Part shown: in pieces, positions 52,909-61,195 of the stretch | Position numbering within the stretch: the first letter of the stretch is position 1 | Layout of the letters: the number at the start of each line of letters is the position of its first letter | Assembly (NCBI GenBank): GCA_036824045.1 | Contig: DAITAZ010000001.1 | Coordinates: 62,001-126,000 of the forward strand | From: DAITAZ01 sp036824045 | Lineage (GTDB): Bacteria > Pseudomonadota > Gammaproteobacteria > Burkholderiales > Rhodocyclaceae | Length of the DNA stretch: 64,000 nucleotides | Reading direction: 5' to 3' | Notes under the pieces: model-generated | What the model was told of the DNA's origin: nothing | Databases searched by the model: none | Seen by the model: only the letters and a program-made list of their open reading frames with translations | Position numbers and translations under genes: made by a program

Positions 52909-53769
52909 TCACGCCTTCCAAGCTTCGCGCGCGTCCACCACGATGGCCGGCTCGCCGGTGGGACACATCATTTCGCACACGCCGCACCCGACACAGGGCT
53001 CGTGCACCTTGGGCACGGCACGCGTACTGCCGTCGGCAGCCACGGTTTTCTCCAGGGTGATGGCGCCGCGGATCGGGCACTCCCGCACGCACAAATCGCA
53101 CAGGGGCAGGTCGTAGGGATGCTCCCGGATCGGCACCGGCTTCCACCGGTCCACCTGCATGTAGCGCATCTGGCCGCGGAAGTCCGGCCCTTGCACCTGG
53201 CCCTTGAAGCCCTTGCCCTGACTGGCCAGGCAGGCCTCGGGCCGCGCCAGGCGCGCCACGCCCATGCGCTCGTGCAGGTTGAGGGTGTTCTCCGGGTCTT
53301 TCTCCTTGGCGATCAGGACAGGCAAGGCCGCAAGCCGGGCGCCATCCCGCACCGGCAGGAACTCCGGCTTGTGGTAAGTCAGCGCCCCCGTGGGGCAGGC
53401 CAGGATGCACTGGGCCGCATCGCAGGAAAAATCACAGGCCTGGGCCCGGGCGTCGATGAACGGCACGCCCACCCCGAACCCTTCGTTCAGCTCGCCCAGG
53501 CGGATTGCCTGTACCGGGCACACCTGCACGCACTGCCCGCACTTGATGCAGGAAGCGAGAAAATCCGGCTCGTCCAGCGCGCCCGGCGGGCGCAACCGCG
53601 CATCCCGGGCGCCTGCAACCGGCACGTAACCCAGCAGGGAAAGGCCCACCACTCCCGCGGTCAGCCCCACCGAGCGCAGGAAGCGCCGCCGCGCCTGCTG
53701 ACGCCGCTCTTGCGAAACCGCCGGGGCCTTGCGCCCGGGGGCTTGGGCGGGGGTCGGCGCATCGCTCAT
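52909..53769 (-). CDS. nosG: NosG, NapG-like periplasmic iron-sulfur protein
   Basis: A 286-residue ferredoxin-type protein exported by Tat: the N-terminus has RRRFLRSVGLTAGVVGLSLLG. Four 4Fe-4S cluster motifs are visible: CIKCGQCVQVCP, a divergent CDFSCDAAQCILACP, CDLCVRECP and CVGCGVCEMMCP. It should relay electrons from NosH/quinol to periplasmic cytochromes. The start overlaps nosD by 4 bp (ATGA), and nosH follows after 1 bp. Confidence 0.93.
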   Translation of the reverse strand: MSDAPTPAQAPGRKAPAVSQERRQQARRRFLRSVGLTAGVVGLSLLGYVPVAGARDARLRPPGALDEPDFLASCIKCGQCVQVCPVQAIRLGELNEGFGVGVPFIDARAQACDFSCDAAQCILACPTGALTYHKPEFLPVRDGARLAALPVLIAKEKDPENTLNLHERMGVARLARPEACLASQGKGFKGQVQGPDFRGQMRYMQVDRWKPVPIREHPYDLPLCDLCVRECPIRGAITLEKTVAADGSTRAVPKVHEPCVGCGVCEMMCPTGEPAIVVDAREAWKA

Positions 53770-55124
53770 GATCGTGTTCCCTGAGGTTTGTGGAACACCG
53801 GCGCTTCATCCTTGAGCAGCAGCGTGGGCGAGGAGAAAGGCGCCAGCCGCTCCAGGAAGTCCAGGGCCTCCATCAACGGCGCGTTCTTGAAGAAGCGGGC
53901 CTGGGGGATCTCCATCCACAGCCGGTCGGCGTAGGCGTAGAGCTCATGGGCGGTATCGCCGACGCCGTCGCCATTGCGGTCGAAACCCTCGTAGCCATCC
54001 CAGTAATTGCCCCGCCACACATTCTGCTGGCCGGAGCCGGCGCCGGAGACCGCCAGTTCCGTGATGTTGCCCTCGAACACATTGCCCTCCACCTCGTAGC
54101 CGGCCAGCTCGCTGTTGAAGTTGATGGCAATGCCGTTGAAGGCGATGCGGTTGTTGCGCAGGATGATCTTGGTGTCCGGCTGGAAGGGGGAGAGATCCGC
54201 CGAAAGCCCGAGCGCGCAGTAGATGATCTCGTTGCCCTCGATCAGCGAATCGCTCGCCTCCTTGAAGCCCAGGCCCATGCCGGTGGCGCCGGTGGAATGG
54301 CTGATGATGTTGTTGCGCACGGTGATGTTCTCGGTGTACATCAGATATACCCCCACCGCGTTGTCGTAGAAGCGGTTGCCCTCCACCAGGTTGTTGTCGG
54401 CGAACATGAAGTGGATCGAGTACCGGCTGCGAGCGCTGTAGTTGTTCACAAAGCGGTTGCCCCGGGAATACCACACCACCATGTCCCGGGAGTCCTCCAC
54501 CCGGTTGTCCTCGATGCGGTTGTTCATGCTGTACCACAGGCGCAGGCCATCGCCGCGCACGCCCAGTTCCAGCGGCTTGGAGCGGACGTGGTTGCCCTTG
54601 ATCAAGGTGTTGTCCGCCTGCTTCAGATCGATGCCGAACAGGCAGTCGTCGATCACCAGGCCTTCAATGGTGTTGCGGTGCCCGCGCACATTGAGGCACG
54701 CGTCGTCGGAATCGTGGGAGTCGCCCGAACCCGTCAGGTGCAGGCCCCGCAGGGTGGCGTCATCGGTTTCCAGATAGAAGACGGAACCCTTGCCCCCCGC
54801 ATCGATGGTCACTTGCCCGCCCCCTTCGATGGTCAGCGGCTTGGTCAGCGTGACCGGCCCCGCGTAGCGCCCGGGCGGGGGGCGCAGCACCGAGCCGGCC
54901 GGCGCCGCGTCCACCAGGGCCTGGAAAGGCTTGAGGCCGTGCACGCGCGGGTCGCGCTCGTGAAGCATGAACGTCTGGCGCGGTTTATCCACGTCGGCCC
55001 GCGCGCCACCGTGGCTCCCGGACAGGCTCTTGGCCTGATCCGGGTCGATGGCGGCGCCCACCATCAACGGCAACAGCAACGCGGGGGCCAGACGCCACAG
55101 GCCAGCCCGCAGGGTGGATTTCAC
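53766..55124 (-). CDS. nosD: NosD, periplasmic copper-site maturation protein
   Basis: NosD is the periplasmic partner of NosFY, a beta-helix protein needed for CuZ assembly. The 452 residues begin with a Sec-type signal (MKSTLRAGLWRLAPALLLPLMVGA) and then run through parallel beta-helix repeats such as NTLIKGNHVRSKPLELGVRGDGLRLWYSMNNRIEDN, ending with DRNGDGVGDTAHELYAYADRLWMEIP. I start at the GTG at 55124, preceded by AGGAG at 7 bases, instead of a TTG 18 bases upstream. A second, shorter paralogue lies at 45144-46388. Confidence 0.93.
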   Translation of the reverse strand: MKSTLRAGLWRLAPALLLPLMVGAAIDPDQAKSLSGSHGGARADVDKPRQTFMLHERDPRVHGLKPFQALVDAAPAGSVLRPPPGRYAGPVTLTKPLTIEGGGQVTIDAGGKGSVFYLETDDATLRGLHLTGSGDSHDSDDACLNVRGHRNTIEGLVIDDCLFGIDLKQADNTLIKGNHVRSKPLELGVRGDGLRLWYSMNNRIEDNRVEDSRDMVVWYSRGNRFVNNYSARSRYSIHFMFADNNLVEGNRFYDNAVGVYLMYTENITVRNNIISHSTGATGMGLGFKEASDSLIEGNEIIYCALGLSADLSPFQPDTKIILRNNRIAFNGIAINFNSELAGYEVEGNVFEGNITELAVSGAGSGQQNVWRGNYWDGYEGFDRNGDGVGDTAHELYAYADRLWMEIPQARFFKNAPLMEALDFLERLAPFSSPTLLLKDEAPVFHKPQGTRS

Positions 55125-55134
55125 GATCCGGCTC

Positions 55135-56124
55135 CTATTCAAACTGATCCGGCTGTTCGCGCATCTGCTTGCGCCGGAGCAGCAGGGCCAGCGTCAGGCA
55201 GGCAAACGTCACCAGCAGCAGTCCGTAGCCCCAGTAGGGATAGGAATAGGTGGAGAACTGGGCAACCTTGCCCTCGCCGAACACGGTGGGCATGAAGGGC
55301 TTGACGGTGAAGGCGCCCCAGGGGTGCAGGTTGTGGCCGAAGAACCACAGCCAGGCGGCGTACTCGATCACGAAGAACAGTGGCAGCAGCGCCGGCACCA
55401 GGGCCAGCAGCAGGGAAAAGCCGCGAAACCTGGCCACCCCGGCGACCACGATGACCATGGCCAGGATGAGAAAGGCGATCGCCCCGTGGGTGATGTTGCG
55501 CACGTTGTCGCCCCAGGCGCGGATCTTGTCCGGCTCCTTGAAGAAAGCGCCCGCCTCCTGCATGTAGGCTTCCACGTGGGAGGCCAGGGAGCCGAGGACG
55601 TACTGGTCGATCAGCGTCCACGCCGCCACGGCAGCAAAGCCGATGGTCAAGGCCATCACCCGTTGCTTGCGCCCCCGCACCAGAAAGGCGGCCAGCATCA
55701 CCGTGAAGAAACCGAAGAAGTACTTGGCCAGTGGTTTTTCCACCGGCGCGCCGGTGGCGATGGGGAACATGCCCACGTAGTGGTTGATGGTGTTCATCTC
55801 GTGGACGCAGTCGAGCCCTTCCGCGCCCTTGTCCACGTCCTTGGCCTTGTCCAGCACCGGGTTGTAGCGTTCGTCGTCGTGGGCCAGATCCTTCTGGATG
55901 ATCTCGTTGGCCATGCGGCTGCCTTTGCCGGCGGCCTTGCAGCCGTTGAACACGCCGTTGAAGTGGAAGTGGATGCGGATGCCGTCCGGGAAGGCATCGG
56001 CGGGGTAATTGGGGGCTGTCAGCGACACCCACCAGATGGGGGCGAAGTAGGCAGCGATCATGGCCACCATCGCCAGCAGCGTCAGGCCGCCAATCAGGGT
56101 GTTCTGGTTTTTTTGAACTTGCAT
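55135..56124 (-). CDS. nosB: NosB, clade II N2O-cluster integral membrane protein
   Basis: A 329-residue membrane protein of the type found next to atypical nosZ genes; its function is unknown. About six helices are visible, the first at residues 9-30 (TLIGGLTLLAMVAMIAAYFAPIWWVSL). Between helices one and two lies a large periplasmic loop with histidine-rich HFHFNGVFNGCK and the segment EMNTINHYVGM. It starts at 56124, 8 codons past an earlier in-frame ATG that lies within a GC-rich tract. Presence of this gene supports the clade II classification. nosD follows after 10 bp. Confidence 0.88.
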   Translation of the reverse strand: MQVQKNQNTLIGGLTLLAMVAMIAAYFAPIWWVSLTAPNYPADAFPDGIRIHFHFNGVFNGCKAAGKGSRMANEIIQKDLAHDDERYNPVLDKAKDVDKGAEGLDCVHEMNTINHYVGMFPIATGAPVEKPLAKYFFGFFTVMLAAFLVRGRKQRVMALTIGFAAVAAWTLIDQYVLGSLASHVEAYMQEAGAFFKEPDKIRAWGDNVRNITHGAIAFLILAMVIVVAGVARFRGFSLLLALVPALLPLFFVIEYAAWLWFFGHNLHPWGAFTVKPFMPTVFGEGKVAQFSTYSYPYWGYGLLLVTFACLTLALLLRRKQMREQPDQFE

Positions 56125-56290
56125 GCTGTTCTCCCGCTGCGGCACCGGGCCGATCAGGGAGTCGGCCGGGGCTCAGCCTCGGTTACTGCCCAGGGCGTCC
56201 TCGCGGGCACCCGGGGTTGGGGGCGGGCTCTGGTGGCGGGCCGGCGGGTCGATGAAACTGCCACGTTTCCCCTGTCGCTCCCGGCCGGGA

Positions 56291-56308
56291 GGCCGGCGCC
56301 CGCCGGCC
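56291..56308 (-). other. GC hairpin between the diheme cytochrome gene and nosB
   Basis: GGCCGGC and GCCGGCC form a 7-bp stem around a 4-base loop, 26 bases after the cytochrome stop codon and inside the 209-bp gap before nosB. It has no T-run. It may attenuate or stabilise messages, and the rest of the gap shows no promoter I can support. Confidence 0.35.
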
Positions 56309-56333
56309 GCCCCAGAGTCCCTGTATCACGCCT

Positions 56334-57068
56334 TTATTTCTTCTTCGCCGGTCCGCCCTTGCACATGGAACCAGGCATGGTCAGGCTGGCCTGGTAGGCG
56401 GAGATGGCCACCAGTTGATCGTTGGTGTAGGGCTTGATCACCTTCACCATGTCCGGGTTGGCGTTGCGGCGATGACCATCCCGAATCTCGGTCATCTGGC
56501 GCAGCAGGTACTTGTAGTGCTGGCCGGCAATCACCGGGTAGAACTTCTCCTTGTTGCCCTCGCCGTTCTTGCCGTGGCATTCCAGACATTGTTTTTCATA
56601 CAGATCCTTGCCCTGGGCGATCTTGGTGGCCGCGTCGGCACCTTCGTACTTGCCATGGTCCGGCGGAATGCACAGGCTCTGGATGTAGGCGGCCGCGTCA
56701 GCCAGTTCCTGCGGGTCCACCAGCGAAACGGCAAAGGGGTACATGGTCGGGTTATCCCGCAATCCGGCGCGGATGTCCGCCATCTGCTTGATCAGCACGG
56801 TGGTGTGCTGGCCGGCGAGCTGGGGGAAGGTGCCGTCGGGCCGGCCAGCGCCGGAAGGCAGATGGCAGGCGCCGCACACTTCGTAGGCCTCCTTGCCGTT
56901 CTTCACGTTGCCCTTGAGCTTGAGCGCCTCGATCTTCTCGCCCTCCTGGGCGTTCCAGACGTAGCCTTTGCCCTCGATGCCTTCTTTCTTGGGCGCCGGG
57001 GGCCCCGCCAGGGCGGCGGTGGCGGGAATAAAGAGCGCGGCCAGAGCCAGCGTCAGCAGTTTTTTCAT
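56334..57068 (-). CDS. nosC: Diheme cytochrome c of the nos cluster (c4-like)
   Basis: A 244-residue periplasmic cytochrome with a Sec signal (MKKLLTLALAALFIPATAALA). Two haem sites are visible: C65-x2-C68-H69 (CGACH) and C161-x2-C164-H165 (CLECH), each with a c4-type GQH-x-x-L-x-x-QM-x-x-IR block after it. NosC-type cytochromes in clade II clusters probably move electrons from NosG/NosH to NosZ. It is 124 bp after the preceding small cytochrome, with a strong terminator in that gap, so it likely has its own promoter. Confidence 0.9.
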   Translation of the reverse strand: MKKLLTLALAALFIPATAALAGPPAPKKEGIEGKGYVWNAQEGEKIEALKLKGNVKNGKEAYEVCGACHLPSGAGRPDGTFPQLAGQHTTVLIKQMADIRAGLRDNPTMYPFAVSLVDPQELADAAAYIQSLCIPPDHGKYEGADAATKIAQGKDLYEKQCLECHGKNGEGNKEKFYPVIAGQHYKYLLRQMTEIRDGHRRNANPDMVKVIKPYTNDQLVAISAYQASLTMPGSMCKGGPAKKK

Positions 57069-57143
57069 TTCAGGTTCCTCGTGGCGGGGATCAGGGTTTT
57101 CTAATGTTCGGACCGGGTGGCCAGGCCGCCCTTAACCTGCGCT

Positions 57144-57175
57144 AAAAAAGCCGGAGCCGCCGCGGCCGCTCCGGC
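57144..57175 (-). terminator. Rho-independent terminator after nosZ-cytochrome unit
   Basis: On the minus strand GCCGGAGC and GCTCCGGC form an 8-bp stem with a GC-rich loop and run straight into six T residues. It begins 18 bases after the stop of the small cytochrome gene. It should largely separate the nosZ-cytochrome transcript from the diheme cytochrome and nosB genes. Confidence 0.88.
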
Positions 57176-57192
57176 GCCACCCCGTGGGCGGC

Positions 57193-57501
57193 TCACTTCA
57201 TCTTGGCGATGTAGTCGGCCAACTGCTTGATCTCGTCATCCGAGACCAGATGCATCACGCCTTTCATGGCGGCGCTGTTGCCGTTGGCCCGGGTGCCAGT
57301 CTTGATGTCCAGCATCTGCCGTTCCAGGTATTTGGCGTTCTGCCCGGCAATCTTCGGGTAGTCGGGCATCAGGGGCTTCTTGCCATCCTTGCCATGGCAG
57401 GAAGCGCAGGTTTTATCGGTGTACAGCTTGGCGCCGTCCGCCAGGGCGGGTGTCGCCAGGGTTGCGGCCGCCAGGGCCGCAAAAACCACTGCCAGCTTCA
57501 T
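57193..57501 (-). CDS. Small class I cytochrome c next to nosZ
   Basis: A 102-residue periplasmic monohaem cytochrome: signal peptide to about residue 21 (ATPALA), haem site C32-x2-C35-H36 (CASCHG), then YPKIAGQNAKYLERQMLDIK and MKGVMHLVSDDEIKQLADYI. It is the next gene after nosZ (125-bp gap) and ends at a strong terminator, so these two genes share a transcript. In epsilonproteobacterial NosZ a similar domain is fused to the enzyme; here it may be the immediate donor. The start at 57501 follows a GAGGAGA site. Confidence 0.92.
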   Translation of the reverse strand: MKLAVVFAALAAATLATPALADGAKLYTDKTCASCHGKDGKKPLMPDYPKIAGQNAKYLERQMLDIKTGTRANGNSAAMKGVMHLVSDDEIKQLADYIAKMK

Positions 57502-57580
57502 GGTTTCTCCTCGTTCAAATGAAAAGAACCCCTGAAAACACGTCGCCCGCGCTGGCGTCGGCATTCAGAGGTCCGCAAAC

Positions 57581-57604
57581 CGGGGAGGCAGGACCACCTC
57601 CCCG
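57581..57604 (-). other. Hairpin downstream of nosZ
   Basis: CGGGGAGG and CCTCCCCG pair over 8 bp around an 8-base loop, 23 bases after the nosZ stop. No T-run follows. It could protect the abundant nosZ message or reduce read-through into the cytochrome gene. Confidence 0.45.
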
Positions 57605-57626
57605 TGGTGGGTAGGACGATCAGGTC

Positions 57627-59918
57627 TTACTTGACCTTTTTGGCTCCGTTCTGCTCAAGGTAGGTCTTGGCGCGCAGCCCCAGATCAGCCGCCTTCACCT
57701 GGTACTGCCAGACCTGCTCGGCCCACAGATTGGCCTGCTCCCAGTCCTTCTTGGCAGCGGCGGCCTCGTGCTTGGCCTTGGCGTCCTTGATCTTGTTGAG
57801 CTGGTCGGTGGCGTCATCCACCATATTGACCACGTCCGGGAAGTCCTTGAAGTTCACCGAGGTGATGTAGCCCACCACCGAATCGATCACCGCCTGGGTG
57901 TCGGCCACCTTCTTCAGCGTGGCCTTGTAGTCGGTTTCGGTGTAGGAGGCCTTGGCGATCTCGGTCTTGGTCGGCTTCCAGCCCTTGGGCTTGACCAGCA
58001 GGTAACCCATCATTTCCAGGTGCAGCGCCGAGCAGAACTCGGTGCAGTAGTACGGATACACGCCTTCCTTGTCAGCCTTGAACTTGACCGTCACGGTCTT
58101 GCCCGGCTCGATGGACGCGTGGGTGTTGTAGGTGGAAATGGTGAAGCCGTGGGTTTCGTCCTGGGCCCGCTCCAGGTTGGTGAGGTGGATGGTCACCTCA
58201 TCACCCACATCCGCCTCGATGGTTTCCGGCGTGATGTGCGAACGGATCAGGGTGCCGAACACCTCGATCTTGTTGCCCTTCTTGACCACCTTTTCCTCGC
58301 CCGCGCGCACGGCGCCCGGATGCGGCTTGTCGGTCCGGCTGTCGGTGCCCACCTTGTAGCGCACGCCGGGCTTGAGCTTGTTGGCGGCGATACCGACCGC
58401 GTAATGGGGTTCGCCCAGCGGCAGCGGCATGTCGTACAGGAGCTGCATCTTGTCTTCGGAGATGTCGATGAGCTGGTGGTTCTGCGGGTGCAGCGGCCCC
58501 ACGGGCACGAAGCGGTCGATGGAGAGCTTGTTGAGCGCCACCAGATACTTGCCCGCCGGCTTGGTGGAATCGCCCTCCATGGTCATCAGGTGGCCGATGT
58601 TGTAGTGGACGCTGATCTTGTCCACCACCTTGCCTTCGCAGTAGTTCCACTTGGCCACCTGGCTATCCACATACAGCGAGGTGTAGGCCAGGCAGGACTT
58701 GGCATCGTACTGGGTATGCAAGGGACCAAGGCCCAACTGCACCTGGGTGTGAACCGCCTCCTTCAGGCCGATGACGGGAATGCCATACGGGTCCTTGGAT
58801 TCGAACTTGCCGGCCTTGATGGCGGCCTGGATCTTCTCGAAGCTGTAGACCGAGACGTGGGTATCGAGCTTGCCGGACACCACGATGAACTTGCCGTCCG
58901 GCGTCACATCCACTCCGTGGGGGCTCTTCGGCTCGGGGATGAGGTAGAGCAGGCCTTCCTTCACCGCCAGATCGATGGGGATCACGTTGTGGCCGTTCAC
59001 CTTCTTGGCCTTGCCGGCCTTGACCACCTCGGCGGCTTTCTTCCAGTTCACCACGTGCAGGTAGTCGGTGTCCTTGGCGGAGCAGCCGGCCTCGTAGGGC
59101 GGGCGTCCCTTCTCGATACCGCCCACATAGCGCTCGGAGCAGAAGGAGTTGGTGAAGGACCAGCCGTCGGACGGGCCTTTACCGGCATCCGACAGATCCT
59201 GCCAGTAGGGCGGCAGTTCCAGCGAGAAGGATTCGCCCGGCTTGATGCGGCCTTCCTTGCGGTCGAACTTCCAGTAGGTGACGCCGCCGCGGTACTTCTC
59301 GTTCATTTCCTCAAGGGGAACGAACTTCTTGTTCTCCAGCGGCGCCGGGTACTGGGCCGCCTCGATCACGTATTCCGAGTTGGGCGTGACGAAGGCGCCG
59401 CCGTGCTCGCTCTTGAAGATGGGGTTGACCACGATCTGCTTGGTCTCGAAGTCGCGCAGATCGATCACCGCCAGACGGGGGTTGGCCTTGTCGTTGATGA
59501 ACAGGAACTGGCCGTCGTACTCGCCGTTGGTCTCGGAGATGGCCGGGTGGTGGGTGTCACCCCAGGTGATTTCCTTGCCATCGATGGCGCCCTGCTTCAG
59601 GACAGCCTTGGAGTTCTCGTCGTAGCCATAGCCCTGCCAGGGTTCAGGGGTGAATACGCCGATGTACTTGAGAATCCGCATCGAGGGCACGCCATAGACG
59701 ATCACCTGGCCGCTCTGGCCGCCGGAACTGAACACCACGAATTCGTCGCGCTTGCCGGTGGGCACGTAGGTCTTGGCCGCCGCCAGCAGATCCTGCTGCG
59801 ACAGGCCCCGCCGCTTCAATACGTCCTGCAGGGACTCAGCCGACCAGGCGGCCGCGGAACCGAGGCCGAAGCTCGCCGCAATCAGCAGCGAGACGGCACG
59901 CCGGGAAAATTTCTTCAT
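57627..59918 (-). CDS. nosZ: Nitrous-oxide reductase, clade II (atypical) NosZ
   Basis: NosZ reduces N2O to N2 in the periplasm with a CuZ and a CuA centre. The 763-residue protein has a short signal peptide, then a beta-propeller with CuZ-ligand histidine segments (GDTHHPAISETNGEYDG, EHGGAFVT, HGVDVTPDG, LGPLHTQYD, GHLMTMEG, PLHPQNHQL, GEPHYAVG) and a CuA cupredoxin with C625, C629, H633 and M636 (YYCTEFCSALHLEMMGY). About 110 helical residues follow CuA, without a haem motif. It starts at 59918 after GGGAGCG. An FNR-type box lies 119-132 bases upstream. Neighbours nosB, nosG and nosH confirm clade II. Confidence 0.97.
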   Translation of the reverse strand: MKKFSRRAVSLLIAASFGLGSAAAWSAESLQDVLKRRGLSQQDLLAAAKTYVPTGKRDEFVVFSSGGQSGQVIVYGVPSMRILKYIGVFTPEPWQGYGYDENSKAVLKQGAIDGKEITWGDTHHPAISETNGEYDGQFLFINDKANPRLAVIDLRDFETKQIVVNPIFKSEHGGAFVTPNSEYVIEAAQYPAPLENKKFVPLEEMNEKYRGGVTYWKFDRKEGRIKPGESFSLELPPYWQDLSDAGKGPSDGWSFTNSFCSERYVGGIEKGRPPYEAGCSAKDTDYLHVVNWKKAAEVVKAGKAKKVNGHNVIPIDLAVKEGLLYLIPEPKSPHGVDVTPDGKFIVVSGKLDTHVSVYSFEKIQAAIKAGKFESKDPYGIPVIGLKEAVHTQVQLGLGPLHTQYDAKSCLAYTSLYVDSQVAKWNYCEGKVVDKISVHYNIGHLMTMEGDSTKPAGKYLVALNKLSIDRFVPVGPLHPQNHQLIDISEDKMQLLYDMPLPLGEPHYAVGIAANKLKPGVRYKVGTDSRTDKPHPGAVRAGEEKVVKKGNKIEVFGTLIRSHITPETIEADVGDEVTIHLTNLERAQDETHGFTISTYNTHASIEPGKTVTVKFKADKEGVYPYYCTEFCSALHLEMMGYLLVKPKGWKPTKTEIAKASYTETDYKATLKKVADTQAVIDSVVGYITSVNFKDFPDVVNMVDDATDQLNKIKDAKAKHEAAAAKKDWEQANLWAEQVWQYQVKAADLGLRAKTYLEQNGAKKVK

Positions 59919-60036
59919 GATGTCGCTCCCTTCCGTTGTACAAGGACCTGAGGTCCTCCCGATTCCTTGTCCGCGGACCCTGCACGGCCTGCGACAAATT
60001 GCCGCAGACTGTAGAACTTGCCCCCTTGCGCTGTAT

Positions 60037-60050
60037 TTGATACGAATCAA
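60037..60050. promoter_or_regulatory. Perfect FNR/ANR-type box between nosZ and the divergent unknown gene
   Basis: TTGATACGAATCAA matches the FNR-family consensus TTGAT-N4-ATCAA exactly. Its centre (60043.5) would place a class II start near 60002 for nosZ; a TACAGT-like -10 is present at about the right distance. The same site lies about 93 bases ahead of the divergent gene at 60137, so it could serve both. Expected control is by low oxygen, or nitric oxide if a DNR-type relative binds. Confidence 0.85.
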
Positions 60051-60136
60051 TTCGGCACCCGCCCCCTGAAACCCACAATCGGCGCGGCATTCGGAGGTAT
60101 TTGAGCCGCGCCGCGACGCCTCCTCGGACCCTGTGC

Positions 60137-60610
60137 ATGGTGACCAAGAAAAGACTGATGGACGTGGCCATGGTGGCCGCTTTGCTGCTGCTGGCTGTCC
60201 TGGGTTACACGCTGTCGCCGCTGCTGTTGCCGGTGGCGGACGTGACCGCCACCCCGGAGTCAGACTGCGACCTGCATGCGGGCCCCTGCGCCGCCACCCT
60301 GCCCGATGGCCGCCGCATCAGCCTGAGCGTCACCCCCCGGCCGATCCCGGTGGTGAAGCCGCTGGAGTTGGAGGTCTCGCTGACCGGCCCGGTTGCGAGC
60401 CGGCGGGTGGAGGTGGATTTCGCCGGCGTGGACATGAACATGGGGCTCAACCGGACGGTTCTGAAACCGGCTGGCGAGGGGCGTTACGCCGGTCAGGCGA
60501 CGCTGCCGGTGTGCATTACCGGCGGCATGGCCTGGAAGGCCACGGTACTGGTGGAGGAAGGGCGACAGAAGATTGCCGCGTCTTTCCGCTTCGAAACCGG
60601 AAGCCACTAG
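60137..60610 (+). CDS. Membrane-anchored periplasmic protein of unknown function, divergent from nosZ
   Basis: I do not recognise this 157-residue protein with certainty. It has one N-terminal membrane anchor (VAMVAALLLLAVLGYTLSPLLL) and a periplasmic beta-rich domain resembling YtkA/FixH-like folds. Two features look conserved: DMNMGLNR, with methionines that could bind Cu(I), and LPVCITGGMAWKATVLVE. It shares the FNR-box region with nosZ, hinting at a role in copper handling or respiration, but that is inference. The start at 60137 is chosen because the anchor follows directly. Confidence 0.75.
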   Translation: MVTKKRLMDVAMVAALLLLAVLGYTLSPLLLPVADVTATPESDCDLHAGPCAATLPDGRRISLSVTPRPIPVVKPLELEVSLTGPVASRRVEVDFAGVDMNMGLNRTVLKPAGEGRYAGQATLPVCITGGMAWKATVLVEEGRQKIAASFRFETGSH

Positions 60611-60642
60611 CCCGGGCGGAAGGGACGACGGACGAGGCGTGA

Positions 60643-61176
60643 CTACTCGCGCACCGGGCGTTTGGCCAGTTTTCGCTGCAGGGTGCGGCGATGCATCTTC
60701 AGCGCCCGGGCCGTGGCGGAGATGTTGCCATCGTGCTCCCGCAGCACCCGCTGGATGTGTTCCCACTCCAGGCGGTTGACGGACAGGGGCTCGGCGCTGG
60801 CCTCCATCTCGCGGTCGGGCGCGGCAGTGTGGTCGAACGCGGCAAGGATGGCATCCACCTCCACCGGTTTGGCCAGGTACTGGATGGCGCCCAGCTTGAT
60901 GGCATCCACGGCCGTGGCAATGCTGGCGTAGCCGGTCAGGACCACGATGCGGCACTCCGGGTGAATCTGCAGTAGCGGCTCGATCAGCCCCAGACCGCTC
61001 GCCTGCCCCAGGTTGAGGTCCAGCACCACCCGGTCCGGGGGCTCGGCGGCGGCAAAGGCGAGCGCTTCCTCGGCGCAGGTGGCGCCGCGCACGGCAAAGC
61101 CCCGGCGCGCCAGCGCCCGGGCGAGCACGGCGTTGAAGGTGGGGTCGTCGTCGATAACCAGTATGGAAGGAGTCAT
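60643..61176 (-). CDS. regA: Redox response regulator of the RegA/PrrA/ActR family
   Basis: A 177-residue regulator with a receiver domain (ILVIDDDPTFNAVLARAL, phospho-acceptor Asp in DRVVLDLNLG, VVLTGYASIATAV, YLAKPVEVD) and a short Fis-type DNA-binding domain, WEHIQRVLREHDGNISATARALKMHRRTLQRKL, that is nearly diagnostic for RegA/PrrA. In proteobacteria it controls respiration, denitrification and carbon fixation in response to redox state. It follows the regB gene after 19 bp and converges on the unknown gene near nosZ, so nos regulation is plausible. Confidence 0.92.
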   Translation of the reverse strand: MTPSILVIDDDPTFNAVLARALARRGFAVRGATCAEEALAFAAAEPPDRVVLDLNLGQASGLGLIEPLLQIHPECRIVVLTGYASIATAVDAIKLGAIQYLAKPVEVDAILAAFDHTAAPDREMEASAEPLSVNRLEWEHIQRVLREHDGNISATARALKMHRRTLQRKLAKRPVRE

Positions 61177-61195
61177 GAGCGTGGCAGCCGCAGCG

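Noticed and set aside
57627..59918. Clade I NosZ
   Set aside because: The neighbours nosB, nosG, nosH and cytochromes, the lack of nosR, and the short signal peptide all point to clade II.
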